A stretch of DNA of 64,000 nt, from contig CATOSB010000003.1 of assembly GCA_951812305.1 (NCBI GenBank), positions 154,001-218,000 on the forward strand, written 5' to 3'. Origin of the DNA: an uncultured Paracoccaceae bacterium. GTDB taxonomy: Bacteria > Pseudomonadota > Alphaproteobacteria > Rhodobacterales > Rhodobacteraceae. Under the pieces are notes generated by a model, which worked only from the letters and a program-made list of their open reading frames with translations, searched no databases and had not been told where the DNA came from. The position numbers and the translations under genes were made by a program. Shown piece by piece: positions 27,225 through 36,570 of the stretch. How positions within the stretch are numbered: the first letter of the stretch is position 1; each line of letters opens with the position of its first letter.

Positions 27225-28424
27225 CTATTTTCCCAATGCTTCGGCAATCCGCCCAGCAAGCCGTACCGCAACCTGATCTTTAGACATGCGCGGCCAGTCC
27301 TCAGCGCCCGCTCCAGTAATCAACACGACGTCGTTCTCATCGCCGCCCATAATGCCGGTTTCCAGCGAAACATCGTTGGCAATGATCCAATCGCAACCCT
27401 TCCGGTCGCGTTTGGTCGTCGCGTGGTCAACCACATTCTCTGTCTCGGCGGCAAATCCAACGACCAGATTTGGCCGTCCTTTCTTCAAATGCGCCACATG
27501 CGCCAGAATGTCTGGGTTTTCAGTAAACTTCAGAATCGGCGCTTCGCCCGATCCATCTTTCTTGATCTTTTCCGGTGCATCTTCGGCCATCCGCCAGTCT
27601 GCCACTGCCGCGGCAAAAATGGCGGCGTCCGCCGGCAAGTGCGCGTTAACTGCGCCCAACATTTGCTGCGCCGTCTCTACGTGTATCACGGCGACCCCAT
27701 CAGGTGGCGTAACACTTGCTGGACCCGTGACAAAAATTACTTCGGCGCCCAAAGTGCTCAAAGCCCGCGCAATCGCTGTGCCTTGGGCCCCGGATGAGCG
27801 GTTGGCTATATATCGCACTGGGTCGATTGGCTCGTGCGTTGGCCCGGATGTTACCAGGATTTTTTTGCCGTGAAGCGGGCCATTCAGTAAAGCGGCTTCG
27901 ACCGCCGCAACAATTTCCAGTGGCTCGGCCATGCGTCCGGGTCCAAATTCACCACATGCCATGTCGCCTTCATTCGGCCCGACGACCAGCGCGCCGTCGC
28001 TTTCGAGCGTTTTCAGGTTTCTTTGCGTGGCGGGATGTTCCCACATCCGCACATTCATCGCCGGTGCGATCAACACACGTTTGTCTGTCGCCATCAACAC
28101 GGTCGAGGCCAGGTCGTTCGCGTGACCCCCGGCCATCTTGGCCATCAGATCTGCGGTCGCAGGGGCCACGACCACCAGATCGGCATCGCGGCTCAACTCG
28201 ATATGGCCCATCTCTGCCTCATCGGTCAGATCGAACAGATCGCGATAGACCTTTTCTGCGGCCAGCGCCGAGACGGATAACGGTGTAACGAACTCTTCCG
28301 CGGCACGGGTCAGCACCGGAACAACACTTGCACCACGTTCCCGCAAGCGCCGGATCAGGTCCAGCGACTTAAAGGCCGCGATGCCGCCGCCAATGATCAA
28401 AAGTATTCGTTTGCCCGCCAACAT
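27225..28424 (-). CDS. coaBC: Bifunctional phosphopantothenoylcysteine decarboxylase/synthetase
   Basis: A 399-aa fusion enzyme for two steps of coenzyme A synthesis. The N-terminal CoaC flavodomain starts KRILLIIGGGIAAFKSLDLIRRL and carries the substrate motif APAMNVRMWEHPA. The C-terminal CoaB half begins near residue 190 (KILVTSGPTHEPIDPVRYIANRSSGAQG) and includes AAVADWRM and VVGFAAETEN. Length and domain order are normal. The ATG at 28424 lies 100 bp downstream of the gshB stop. Confidence 0.96.
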   Translation of the reverse strand: MLAGKRILLIIGGGIAAFKSLDLIRRLRERGASVVPVLTRAAEEFVTPLSVSALAAEKVYRDLFDLTDEAEMGHIELSRDADLVVVAPATADLMAKMAGGHANDLASTVLMATDKRVLIAPAMNVRMWEHPATQRNLKTLESDGALVVGPNEGDMACGEFGPGRMAEPLEIVAAVEAALLNGPLHGKKILVTSGPTHEPIDPVRYIANRSSGAQGTAIARALSTLGAEVIFVTGPASVTPPDGVAVIHVETAQQMLGAVNAHLPADAAIFAAAVADWRMAEDAPEKIKKDGSGEAPILKFTENPDILAHVAHLKKGRPNLVVGFAAETENVVDHATTKRDRKGCDWIIANDVSLETGIMGGDENDVVLITGAGAEDWPRMSKDQVAVRLAGRIAEALGK

Positions 28425-28524
28425 GCGTTCAGCCCGCCGTGAGAACCTTGCTGAATGTATGCCCCGTTAAGGACAAGCACAACTGCCGCCGTGCAGGCCC
28501 TTTTTGAATCTCGCGAGAAGTTTG

Positions 28525-29466
28525 TTAGCCGCGTTTCGCCTCAATAGCTTCCCAGATCAGGCCTGCGGTATTTGTGCCGTCAAATCGCTCTAGCTCCTGA
28601 ATGCCGGTTGGCGATGTTACATTGATCTCTGTCAGATAGTCGCCAATCACGTCGATTCCGACGAATATCTGCCCTTTCTCCCGCAACAGTGGACCAATCG
28701 CGGCGCAGATTTCACGGTCTCGGTCGTTTAGCCCAATCTTCTCCGGCCGCCCGCCGACATGCATGTTCGATCTGGTCTCGCCCGCCTGCGGCACGCGGTT
28801 GATCGCCCCGACAGGTATCCCGTCGACCAGAATTACACGTTTGTCGCCATTGCTGACATCAGGAAGGAATTTCTGCGCGATCAGCGGTTCGCGATTAATC
28901 CCGGTGAACAATTCGTGCAGCGATGTGAGGTTTCGGTCATCATTGGGCAGTCGAAACACGCCGGCGCCGCCGTTGCCATAAAGTGGTTTAAGAATTATGT
29001 CGCCATGTTCTTCTTTGAATGCACGAAGCGTGGCGAGATCGCGGGTGATCGTTGTCGGGGGCGTAAGATTAGGGAACTGTAGGACGAGCAGTTTTTCGGG
29101 ATAGTTCCGCACCCAAAACGGATCGTTCACGACCAGCGTTTCGGGATGGATCATATCCAATAAATGTGTCGACGTGATGTAGCCCATGTCAAATGGCGGA
29201 TCCTGTCGCAGCCAGATGACATCGCATTCGGCGAGATCGATTTCTTCTTCCGGGCCAAGATTGGCGTGGTTGCCCACCTCCCTTCGCAAGGTCATTGAAC
29301 TCCCTCGCGCAGTCACCTTTCCACTTTGATAAGCGAGCTTGTCTGGCGTGTAGAAAAACAATTCATGCCCGCGCGACTGCGCTTCAATCGCGATGCGAAA
29401 GCTGCTGTCGGCGTCAACGTCGACATTTTGAATCGGATCCATCTGGAACGCGACTTTTAGGGGCAT
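28525..29466 (-). CDS. gshB: Glutathione synthetase
   Basis: A 313-aa ATP-grasp enzyme joining gamma-glutamylcysteine and glycine. Visible are the N-terminal [28 protein letters not shown]-binding [14 protein letters not shown], and [21 protein letters not shown] near the C-terminus. GGAG precedes the ATG at 29466. It belongs to the conserved lppC-rsmI-yraN-gshB cluster, here interrupted by IS66 copy 3 in yraN. Confidence 0.95.
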   Translation of the reverse strand: MPLKVAFQMDPIQNVDVDADSSFRIAIEAQSRGHELFFYTPDKLAYQSGKVTARGSSMTLRREVGNHANLGPEEEIDLAECDVIWLRQDPPFDMGYITSTHLLDMIHPETLVVNDPFWVRNYPEKLLVLQFPNLTPPTTITRDLATLRAFKEEHGDIILKPLYGNGGAGVFRLPNDDRNLTSLHELFTGINREPLIAQKFLPDVSNGDKRVILVDGIPVGAINRVPQAGETRSNMHVGGRPEKIGLNDRDREICAAIGPLLREKGQIFVGIDVIGDYLTEINVTSPTGIQELERFDGTNTAGLIWEAIEAKRG

Positions 29467-29839
29467 TTGCAAGGCTCCGGCAGCTGATCACCGCCCCTAA
29501 ATGGCGCAGCCGCCGCCCGTACACAAGGTGTTGCGCAAAGCAAGTGTCAACAGGCTTCAGCGAATCGCAATCAGCGGGATTAATCTCCGGCAACTAAGAA
29601 AGAATTGTCAGAACCCAAACGCGTTCTCGATGATCTCAACGTCACCTAATTCGTTAACCAGTGCGGCATCAAATCGGGTTTCAGTGTTTTGTCCCAAAGG
29701 CATCCCGGCCAGAAAACTTGCCGCTGCATTATGGATCCGGCCGATTTGCGCCTCGGTAATTCTAGCTGCTGCGGTGGCGAAATCTCTGCTTTTCTTGACT
29801 TCAACGAAGACCAACTGACCAAGACGTTCAAAAAAACAG

Positions 29840-31440
29840 GTAACTCCCAAGCACCCTGTCCGATAGGGTTGCGGGGTTTTGTTCCGTCAGAGCCGTGCGA
29901 TGATCTGAGGTGGTGACAGGGTCAGGATTTCCAGGATGTTGAACCGGTGTTTTCTGGCCGTCGAGATGACGGACCTGATGTCGGCGAAGACCCGCGCGCC
30001 CTCGAGGGTGCGGAAGGTGCCCGAGATTTTCATGCGCAGCTTCATCATGCGCAGGTCCTGTTCGGCCTGATTGTTTGTGAATGGGACCGCGAAGTCGGCG
30101 ATGAATCGCAAAACGTCATCGCGGTAGTCACGCAGGCGGAGGAGCAGGTTGTGGCCTGGCCGCCTGGCTTTTCGGCCGCGGGTGCCGGGGCTTTTGGCCA
30201 GCGGGGGCTGGCGTTCGTGGAAGGCGAGCCCCTTGGCGAGGATCGCCATGTATCTGGTGACTATACCCTGGCGAACCAGTTCCGGGAGTTCGGTCTCGCC
30301 TTGATCCTGAGCCGCGCATCTGAGCTGATTGGCGCTATGAAGCACTGCGCTCATCTCCGTCGCCCAAGGCTCTTTTTCGATCTCTTCGATGGCCTTGAGT
30401 TCGCGCAAGTGATGCGCCCCGCAGAGGGCGTGGGCGTCCACTCCGCTCATATGGGCGTAGTAGGGTTTCCAGTGATCATGAATGATCGTCCCGCCGGTCA
30501 GGAAGGTTGGAACAGCACCGCGTTTGGCGCTGATGCGGTAATGGGTGAAGGCGGTATCGCAGATCGTGTGCAGCCAGTGCAGCTTGCCGGCAACACGAAG
30601 TCCGGTCTCGTCCAGATGCCGAACGCCGCCTTCGGCAAGCCGGGCGAGAATGTGTTCAACCACGACACCCATCTTATTTGCCGCGCCGCGCGTCCAGTTG
30701 GTCACGCTGGCCGCGCACAAGCTGGTGGCCCCAAACAGGTCGCGCATAAGCTGGCAGACCCGATCCTCGGGTATCAGCTGCTGAACATTGCAATAGACCG
30801 CCACTGCCCGCATGCGCGTGCCATATTGCACATGCGCGGCCACGCCATCGGGAAAGCCAGCCGTCGTCGTGGCTCGACAATGGTCGCAACAATAAACCGC
30901 CGCCTGATGCTCGGTGACCTCCAGGCGTGGCGCAGGCAAGTCGAACACCTGACGCTTCTCGATCCCTTTCACCATCTCCGCCGTCAGGGCGCTCTGACAG
31001 GCGCTGCAATGCGTCGCCTCATGCCGTTCGACAAAGTCGGGTGTTGACGTCTGGCGCAGGGTGTCGCCCCGGTGGCCAACTTGGCCGCCACTTTTCTTTC
31101 CGGATTTGCCACGCAGGCTGCGCGGGGCTGGCTTCTTCAGGCCATCACTTGAAGGGGGCTTGCTGCTATTGCTGCTGTTCTTGGCCAACTGTCGGCGCAG
31201 GTCCGTGATCTCTTCCGCCATGCTCGCCAACGCAGCTTCAAGCTCAGCGATCCGACGCAGAGCCGTGGCGAGAAGTTGTTCAAGGGCGGCAACCTGATCC
31301 ATCCCACCACTGATTCAGAGAAATCAACCCGGCGCCACAGAATTCAGACAAGAAAGAAAAAAAACACGCGCAAAATGGCAAATTCGACTCACCATAAAAC
31401 TGACAATAACACTCAAACGTGGGGGGTGCTTGGGAGTTAC
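29840..31440 (-). mobile_element. IS66-family element, copy 3
   Basis: 1601 bp with the same 17-bp inverted repeats and an 8-bp target duplication AAAAACAG (29832-29839, 31441-31448), so it is a direct insertion into yraN. It differs from copy 1 by at least one base (near 30261), which is silent in the transposase. Confidence 0.95.
29887..31302 (-). CDS. IS66-family transposase (copy 3)
   Basis: 471 aa, same protein as copies 1 and 2 and intact. The single visible nucleotide difference changes an ATC to an ATA isoleucine codon, so the protein is unaffected. Confidence 0.95.
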   Translation of the reverse strand: MDQVAALEQLLATALRRIAELEAALASMAEEITDLRRQLAKNSSNSSKPPSSDGLKKPAPRSLRGKSGKKSGGQVGHRGDTLRQTSTPDFVERHEATHCSACQSALTAEMVKGIEKRQVFDLPAPRLEVTEHQAAVYCCDHCRATTTAGFPDGVAAHVQYGTRMRAVAVYCNVQQLIPEDRVCQLMRDLFGATSLCAASVTNWTRGAANKMGVVVEHILARLAEGGVRHLDETGLRVAGKLHWLHTICDTAFTHYRISAKRGAVPTFLTGGTIIHDHWKPYYAHMSGVDAHALCGAHHLRELKAIEEIEKEPWATEMSAVLHSANQLRCAAQDQGETELPELVRQGIVTRYMAILAKGLAFHERQPPLAKSPGTRGRKARRPGHNLLLRLRDYRDDVLRFIADFAVPFTNNQAEQDLRMMKLRMKISGTFRTLEGARVFADIRSVISTARKHRFNILEILTLSPPQIIARL

Positions 31441-31631
31441 AAAAACAGATCTATTTCTCCACCGCCTTTGCGCCATCGCCTTGCTTTCGGGCAATATCCC
31501 ATGCGCACATATCGTTCTGAAACGATATCTTCTGCTGCGAGACCGGCGCAGTACGACATCTTTCCACTCAATAACCGGCTCCTCGTTTCCCCAGTTTCAG
31601 CCAAATCTGCATCGATGTCGCAAATATTTCG

Positions 31632-32522
31632 TTAATCCCGGTCCTCTTCCCCTCGCAATTCCAGTGCACGTTGGTAGACCAACCGCCTTTTCAGGCTCAA
31701 CTCTTCTGCCACGAACGCCGCCGCATCTTTCACGGACATTTCAGTCAGAGCTGCCGCCAGCCGGTCATCAAGACTGCCGCTGTCTCCGGATTTCCTTAGG
31801 CGATCAATGACAAGAACGACCTCACCCTTTACGGGTGCATCCGAAACCGCTGCGGCAAGCTCGTTTAATGGTCCACGTCGAACTTCTTCGAACTTTTTTG
31901 TAAGTTCACGGCATATTGCGGCTTCGCGTTCCGCGCCCAGGATATCGGCCATTTCAGCCAGCGTTCGAGAAAGCCGTTTGGGAGATTCATAAAATACGAG
32001 CGTCGCATTGACCTCTCGCAATTCACGCAACCATTTTGTCCGCGCGGATTTGCCAGTTGGCGGGAAGCCCGCAAACATGAAGCGGTCTGTGGGAAGCCCA
32101 GAAACCGTCAGTCCGGCGATGACGGCTGAAGGCCCGGGCGCCGCAAACACATCGATCCCTGCTGCGCGCACCTCCTTCGCCAGAACGAATCCGGGATCAG
32201 CGATCAATGGGGAGCCAGCTTCTGAGGCGTAGGCGACCGTTTTGCCTCCAGCCAATACGGCAAGGAGTTTCGGACGCACGCGAGCCCCATTGTGGTCGTG
32301 ATACGCGATTATTTGCCGTGCGCCAACGGGTACACCATGAATTTGCATCAGACGTTTAAGGGTACGTGTGTCTTCCGCCGCCAGAACATCGGCGGAGGCC
32401 AATATATCAAGGGCGCGTAGCGTAATGTCGCGCGCCGCGCCGATTGGAGTGGCGACGAAATACAGTCCGGGCGAAAGGGATACAGATTGGTGTGTCATGA
32501 ATTGTTCACGTTTTGTGAACAT
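31632..32522 (-). CDS. rsmI: 16S rRNA (cytidine-2'-O)-methyltransferase
   Basis: About 288-296 aa, a tetrapyrrole-methylase-fold enzyme that methylates the ribose of C1402 in 16S rRNA. GLYFVATPIGAARDITLRALDIL, AEDTRTLKRLMQIHG, SEAGSPLIADPGFVLAKEVR and FYESPKRLSRTLAEM are all RsmI signatures. Two starts are possible: ATG at 32522, with a weak GAGAG upstream, and ATG at 32498, closer to the usual family start. A palindrome lies between them. Neighbours lppC and yraN are conserved. Confidence 0.94.
   Translation of the reverse strand: MFTKREQFMTHQSVSLSPGLYFVATPIGAARDITLRALDILASADVLAAEDTRTLKRLMQIHGVPVGARQIIAYHDHNGARVRPKLLAVLAGGKTVAYASEAGSPLIADPGFVLAKEVRAAGIDVFAAPGPSAVIAGLTVSGLPTDRFMFAGFPPTGKSARTKWLRELREVNATLVFYESPKRLSRTLAEMADILGAEREAAICRELTKKFEEVRRGPLNELAAAVSDAPVKGEVVLVIDRLRKSGDSGSLDDRLAAALTEMSVKDAAAFVAEELSLKRRLVYQRALELRGEEDRD
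32505..32521. promoter_or_regulatory. Perfect palindrome between rsmI and the lppC-type gene
   Basis: GTTCACGTTTTGTGAAC is a 6-bp inverted repeat (GTTCAC/GTGAAC) around a 5-bp AT-rich centre. It lies in the divergent region, 73 bp before the lipoprotein gene and just before the likely rsmI start. The form suits a dimeric repressor. It resembles, but does not match, the direct-repeat GTTC-N7-GTTC LexA box of this class. No regulator can be named. Confidence 0.3.
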
Positions 32523-32593
32523 TTACTCTCATTGTTGATGCGCATAATCTGACGCGGTCCATAAGCTTATGCCACAGGGCACGAGGGAGAGAA

Positions 32594-33763
32594 ATGACTG
32601 TAATTCATCGTTTGGCCAAATTGCATGGCCTCGTTTTGTTCGGCTGGCTTTTGGTAGCCTGTGATACTATTCCGACTGTTGGCGGCGGCGGCGGACCAAG
32701 CATTGACACGACAAGAGCGGTTACGGTCGCATTGCTTTTGCCGCGTGGTTCCGGTGATGCACGTGAAGACTCACTTGCCCAAAGTCTTGAAAATGCGGCG
32801 CGACTGGCGATTGCCGACCTTAAAGGCGTAAAAATCAATCTGAAAGTCTATGCCACTGGGGGCAACCCCAGCACAGCGGCAAGCGTTGCGACACAGGCGG
32901 TCAACGACGGTGCCAAAATCATACTTGGCCCGGTATTCGCGCAGGCCGCCAACGCGGCTGGTGTGGCGGTCGCAAATTCGAATGTGAATGTGCTTTCGTT
33001 TTCCAACAACACCGACATTGCTGGTGGCAACGTCTTCGTTCTCGGAAATACATTTGAAAACACAGCGAACCGGCTGGCACGGTTTGCGGTCTCGCAAGGT
33101 AGGCGCAATATCTACATCGTGAATGGTCAGGACCCAGCAGAAGCAAAGGGCCGTGCCGCGATATCCGCCGCCGTGGGCCGGGCTGGAGGTTCGGTCGCGG
33201 GCGCAACCGGGTTCGAACTGTCGCAAAACGGGATAGTGCAAGCGATGACGCAGATTTCCAGCGGTGTGAAGTCAAGCGGCGCCGATGCAGTGTTTCTGAC
33301 GTCGGGAACGGCTGGCGCATTGCCGATTTTGACGCAGCTTATGCCGGACAATGGTATTGATCCCGCTGTCACCAAATATATCGGCCTTCAGCGTTGGGAT
33401 ATCCCACCTGCCGCGCGAGAGTTGCCGCCTTTGCAAGGCGGCTGGTTCGCGCTTCCAGCACCGCAACTGACAGAAGGCTTCCGCGCGCGCTATTCCGCCC
33501 AGTACGGCAGCCCACCGAACCCGATTGCAGGGCTGGCCTATGACGGTATTGCGGCTGTTGGCGCGTTGATCGCAGCTGGCAGGAGGGACGCGTTGACGAA
33601 AAACGCGCTGACGCAGGCCAAAGGCTTTTCCGGCGTGAACGGAGTCTTCCGTTTGCGTAGCGATGGGACTAATGAACGGGGACTGGCGATTGCAACCATC
33701 GTCGACAACCAGGTGAAGATAATTGAACCCGCGCCAAGAAGCTTCGGCGGAGCTGGCTTCTGA
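32594..33763 (+). CDS. LppC/LpoA-like periplasmic lipoprotein (penicillin-binding protein activator family)
   Basis: 389 aa. A lipoprotein signal ends in WLLVACD (lipobox Cys near residue 23). The rest is a type I periplasmic-binding fold (VTVALLLPRGSGDAREDSLAQSLENAARLAIADL, then VNDGAKIILGPVFAQAAN). The family is often annotated as an activator of peptidoglycan synthase, from the C-terminal domain of E. coli LpoA; ligand binding in alphaproteobacteria is not established. Divergent from rsmI, as is usual. Confidence 0.85.
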   Translation: MTVIHRLAKLHGLVLFGWLLVACDTIPTVGGGGGPSIDTTRAVTVALLLPRGSGDAREDSLAQSLENAARLAIADLKGVKINLKVYATGGNPSTAASVATQAVNDGAKIILGPVFAQAANAAGVAVANSNVNVLSFSNNTDIAGGNVFVLGNTFENTANRLARFAVSQGRRNIYIVNGQDPAEAKGRAAISAAVGRAGGSVAGATGFELSQNGIVQAMTQISSGVKSSGADAVFLTSGTAGALPILTQLMPDNGIDPAVTKYIGLQRWDIPPAARELPPLQGGWFALPAPQLTEGFRARYSAQYGSPPNPIAGLAYDGIAAVGALIAAGRRDALTKNALTQAKGFSGVNGVFRLRSDGTNERGLAIATIVDNQVKIIEPAPRSFGGAGF

Positions 33764-36533
33764 CCCCGCATACAGCCCGAATCTGGGCAAACTGATATGT
33801 CCGGCCGAAGAAATTTTCGACCGGTATGATTGCGATGCGGCAATTCACGCAGCCGTTGGCGAAGCAGCGGACGCGGCAACAAAGCGCGCGGCCATCGTAG
33901 CGGAGCTGCAAACGCGATTGGCTAGCGGTCGTGAGGCTATCAAGTCGGCGTTTCAGGCTCATCCGTTTGAGGCTCGCAAGACGACACGGGCGTATACTTT
34001 TCTGACCGACGGCATCGTCCTTGCTGCTTTTCGTGCTGCGACCACCCATCTTCACCCGGTTGGCACAAAAACAGAATCAGATCGTATCGCGCTTCTTGGC
34101 GTGGGCGGTTATGGGCGAGCCGAGATGGCACCAGGGTCAGATATCGACCTGTTATTTCTAACGCCCTACAAGATCACGCCGTGGGTGGAGAGCGTTATTG
34201 AATCGATGCTGTATATCCTTTGGGACCTCCACCTGAAGGTTGGACACGCCAGTCGCACAATCCGGGATTGTTTGCGCTTGGCGCGCGAAGATTACACCAT
34301 ACGCACCGCCTTATTGGAGAACCGGTATCTAACGGGCGATGACAAGATCGCAGCAGAATTGGAGCATCGGTTGCGAAACGACCTGTTCCGATCTACGGCG
34401 ACAGAATTCATCGAAGCGAAACTTGCTGAACGGACCGAACGGCTGTCGCGTCACGGCGGCGGACAGCGCTATGTCGTTGAACCGAATGTGAAAGAAGGCA
34501 AGGGCGGTTTGCGCGACCTGCAATCTCTGTTCTGGATTGCCAAGTACCAGCATGGCGTTCGTGACACCGCAGATCTTGTTGAAATGGACGTTTTTCGTCA
34601 GGAGGAGTTCGACGCCTTTGTCGACGCAGAAAGTTTCCTGTGGGCGGTTCGCTGTCATCTGCATTTGATCGCTGGGAGAGCGCAGGATCAGTTGACATTT
34701 GATCTGCAGGTCGAAGTCGCCGAACGCATGGGATATGCTGACACGAAGGGCCGCCGCGCAGTTGAGCTTTTCATGCAGGATTATTTCCGCCACGCGACCG
34801 TCGTGGGTGAAGTTACGCGCATCTTCCTGACTGCTTTGGAAGAACGCCATGTCAAACACGAACCCGGACTTGCGCGGCTTTTTCGCCGCAAACCGAAGGT
34901 CAAACCTGGATACAAGGTCGAGCAGACCCGATTGAACATCGCAGATGAAAGCACGTTCTTTGGTGACAAGCTGAACATATTGCGGATCTTCGAAGAGGCG
35001 CTCAGAACTGGTCTACTTATTCACCCTGATGCGATGCGAATGATATCGGCAAATCTCAATTTGTTTGATGACGAGCTGCGCCGAAGTCCCGAGGCGACGC
35101 GGATTTTCCTCGATCTGCTTTTGAAACACGGTAACCCTGAACGTGCGCTGCGCCGGATGAATGAGCTTGGCGTCTTGGCGGCCTTTATTCCAGAGTTTGA
35201 GCCAATTGTCGCGATGATGCAGTTCAATATGTATCACATTTACACGGTCGACGAGCACACGATCCAAACTATCCGAATTCTTGCGCAGATCGAAAAGCAG
35301 GAATTGGTCGAAGAACTGCCTGTCGTTTCCGAAATTCTCGCTGAAGGAATAAATCGCAAGGTGCTCTATGTGGCGCTTTTGTGCCACGATATCGGAAAAG
35401 GGAGGGAGGAAGATCACTCTATTTTGGGTGCGCGGATATCGCGTTCGGTGGCGCCTCGTTTGGGGCTAAATCAGGCGGAATGTGAAATCGTGGAATGGCT
35501 GGTGCGCTATCATCTGTTCATGTCGGATATGGCGCAGAAACGCGATATCGCCGACCCACGCACTGTCCGTGATTTTGCCAAAGCTGTAAAAACCAAAGAA
35601 CGGCTCGACCTGCTTACGGTGTTGACGGTTTGTGACATTCGCGGGGTGGGGCCAAATACCTGGAACAATTGGAAAGCGGTATTGATCCGCGCGCTCTATC
35701 GGCAGACTCGTCGCGGGTTGGAGGAAGGGCTGGAGGCGCTCAACCGAGATACGCGGGGAACCGAAGCCAAGAAAAAGCTGCGCGCCACGTTGGATAGTTG
35801 GGACAAGAAGGCACTGAAGGCCGAAATTGGTCGCCACTACGACCCTTACTGGCAAGGGCTGCATGTCACGGCACATGTCGATTTTGCCCAGCTTCTGCGT
35901 GACATCGGCGAGGATGACATTCGCTTGAAGCTAACCCCGGACCCCGACCGAGACGCCACACGGGTCTGTTTTGCGATGCATGACCATCCGGGCATTTTCA
36001 GCCGTATGTGCGGGGCGCTCGCTCTGGTTGGCGCAAACATTAAGGATGCGCGCACATTCACTACGAAAGACGGCCTCGCCACCGCTGCATTCTGGGTTCA
36101 GGATTCCGAGGGGCACCCATACGAAAAGTCACGCCTGAAACGCCTGTCAAGCATGATCGACAAAACCATGAAAGGCGAGGTCGTGGCGACCGAAGCGATC
36201 AAAAGCCGCGATGTCATCAAGCGCCGAGAGCGCGCATTTCGGGTGCCGACCTCGATAACGTTCGACAATGAAGGGTCGGAAATCTACACGATCATCGAAG
36301 TCGATACACGCGACCGGCCGGGATTGCTGTTCGACCTTTCCCGTACACTTGCAAACAACAATATCCAGATCGCCAGCGCGGTTGTGGCGACTTATGGCGA
36401 GCAGGTCGTGGATGCGTTTTACGTCAAGGATATGTTCGGCCTGAAAATGCACGCTGAAAGCAAACAGCGGACACTGGAACGCAAGCTGCGCGAGGCGATT
36501 GAGCGTGGCGCGGAGCGAGCAGAGGCGGACTAG
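33723..36533 (+). CDS. glnD: [Protein-PII] uridylyltransferase / uridylyl-removing enzyme
   Basis: 936 aa. Domains in order: nucleotidyltransferase (LLGVGGYGRAEMAPGSDIDLLFL, residues about 120-143), GlnD linker with VEPNVKEGKGGLRDLQSLFW, an HD phosphohydrolase (LLCHDIGKGREEDHS near residue 555), and two C-terminal ACT domains that sense glutamine (DHPGIFSRMCGALALVGANI; TRDRPGLLFDLSRTLANNNI). It controls PII and so nitrogen assimilation. The start is uncertain: the TTG at 33723 lies inside the end of the lipoprotein gene, and no in-frame ATG is near. Confidence 0.95.
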   Translation: MNPRQEASAELASDPAYSPNLGKLICPAEEIFDRYDCDAAIHAAVGEAADAATKRAAIVAELQTRLASGREAIKSAFQAHPFEARKTTRAYTFLTDGIVLAAFRAATTHLHPVGTKTESDRIALLGVGGYGRAEMAPGSDIDLLFLTPYKITPWVESVIESMLYILWDLHLKVGHASRTIRDCLRLAREDYTIRTALLENRYLTGDDKIAAELEHRLRNDLFRSTATEFIEAKLAERTERLSRHGGGQRYVVEPNVKEGKGGLRDLQSLFWIAKYQHGVRDTADLVEMDVFRQEEFDAFVDAESFLWAVRCHLHLIAGRAQDQLTFDLQVEVAERMGYADTKGRRAVELFMQDYFRHATVVGEVTRIFLTALEERHVKHEPGLARLFRRKPKVKPGYKVEQTRLNIADESTFFGDKLNILRIFEEALRTGLLIHPDAMRMISANLNLFDDELRRSPEATRIFLDLLLKHGNPERALRRMNELGVLAAFIPEFEPIVAMMQFNMYHIYTVDEHTIQTIRILAQIEKQELVEELPVVSEILAEGINRKVLYVALLCHDIGKGREEDHSILGARISRSVAPRLGLNQAECEIVEWLVRYHLFMSDMAQKRDIADPRTVRDFAKAVKTKERLDLLTVLTVCDIRGVGPNTWNNWKAVLIRALYRQTRRGLEEGLEALNRDTRGTEAKKKLRATLDSWDKKALKAEIGRHYDPYWQGLHVTAHVDFAQLLRDIGEDDIRLKLTPDPDRDATRVCFAMHDHPGIFSRMCGALALVGANIKDARTFTTKDGLATAAFWVQDSEGHPYEKSRLKRLSSMIDKTMKGEVVATEAIKSRDVIKRRERAFRVPTSITFDNEGSEIYTIIEVDTRDRPGLLFDLSRTLANNNIQIASAVVATYGEQVVDAFYVKDMFGLKMHAESKQRTLERKLREAIERGAERAEAD

Positions 36534-36570
36534 CGTAACTTACTTGGCAGCGCTCCAACTTAGCGGAAAA

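Larger units (their letters stand above)
29608..31571 (-). pseudogene. YraN/UPF0102 endonuclease-like gene split by IS66 copy 3
   Basis: The 5' part (about 31571 to 31441) encodes SYCAGLAAEDIVSERYVRMGY...RRWRKGGGEIDLF. The 3' part (29839 to 29608) encodes LGQLVFVEVKKSRDF and the C-terminal tail. GEIDL plus VFVEVK is the restriction-endonuclease-like core of YraN. A TTG start with GAGGAG upstream gives the expected MSGKMSYCAGLAAED. The A/T homopolymer at the insertion site holds seven residues, which leaves the two halves one base out of frame, so a slip occurred before or after insertion. Confidence 0.85.

Noticed and set aside
32505..32521. Calling the rsmI/lppC palindrome a LexA box.
   Set aside because: Alphaproteobacterial LexA sites are direct GTTC-N7-GTTC repeats; this is an inverted repeat, and neither gene is a usual SOS member.
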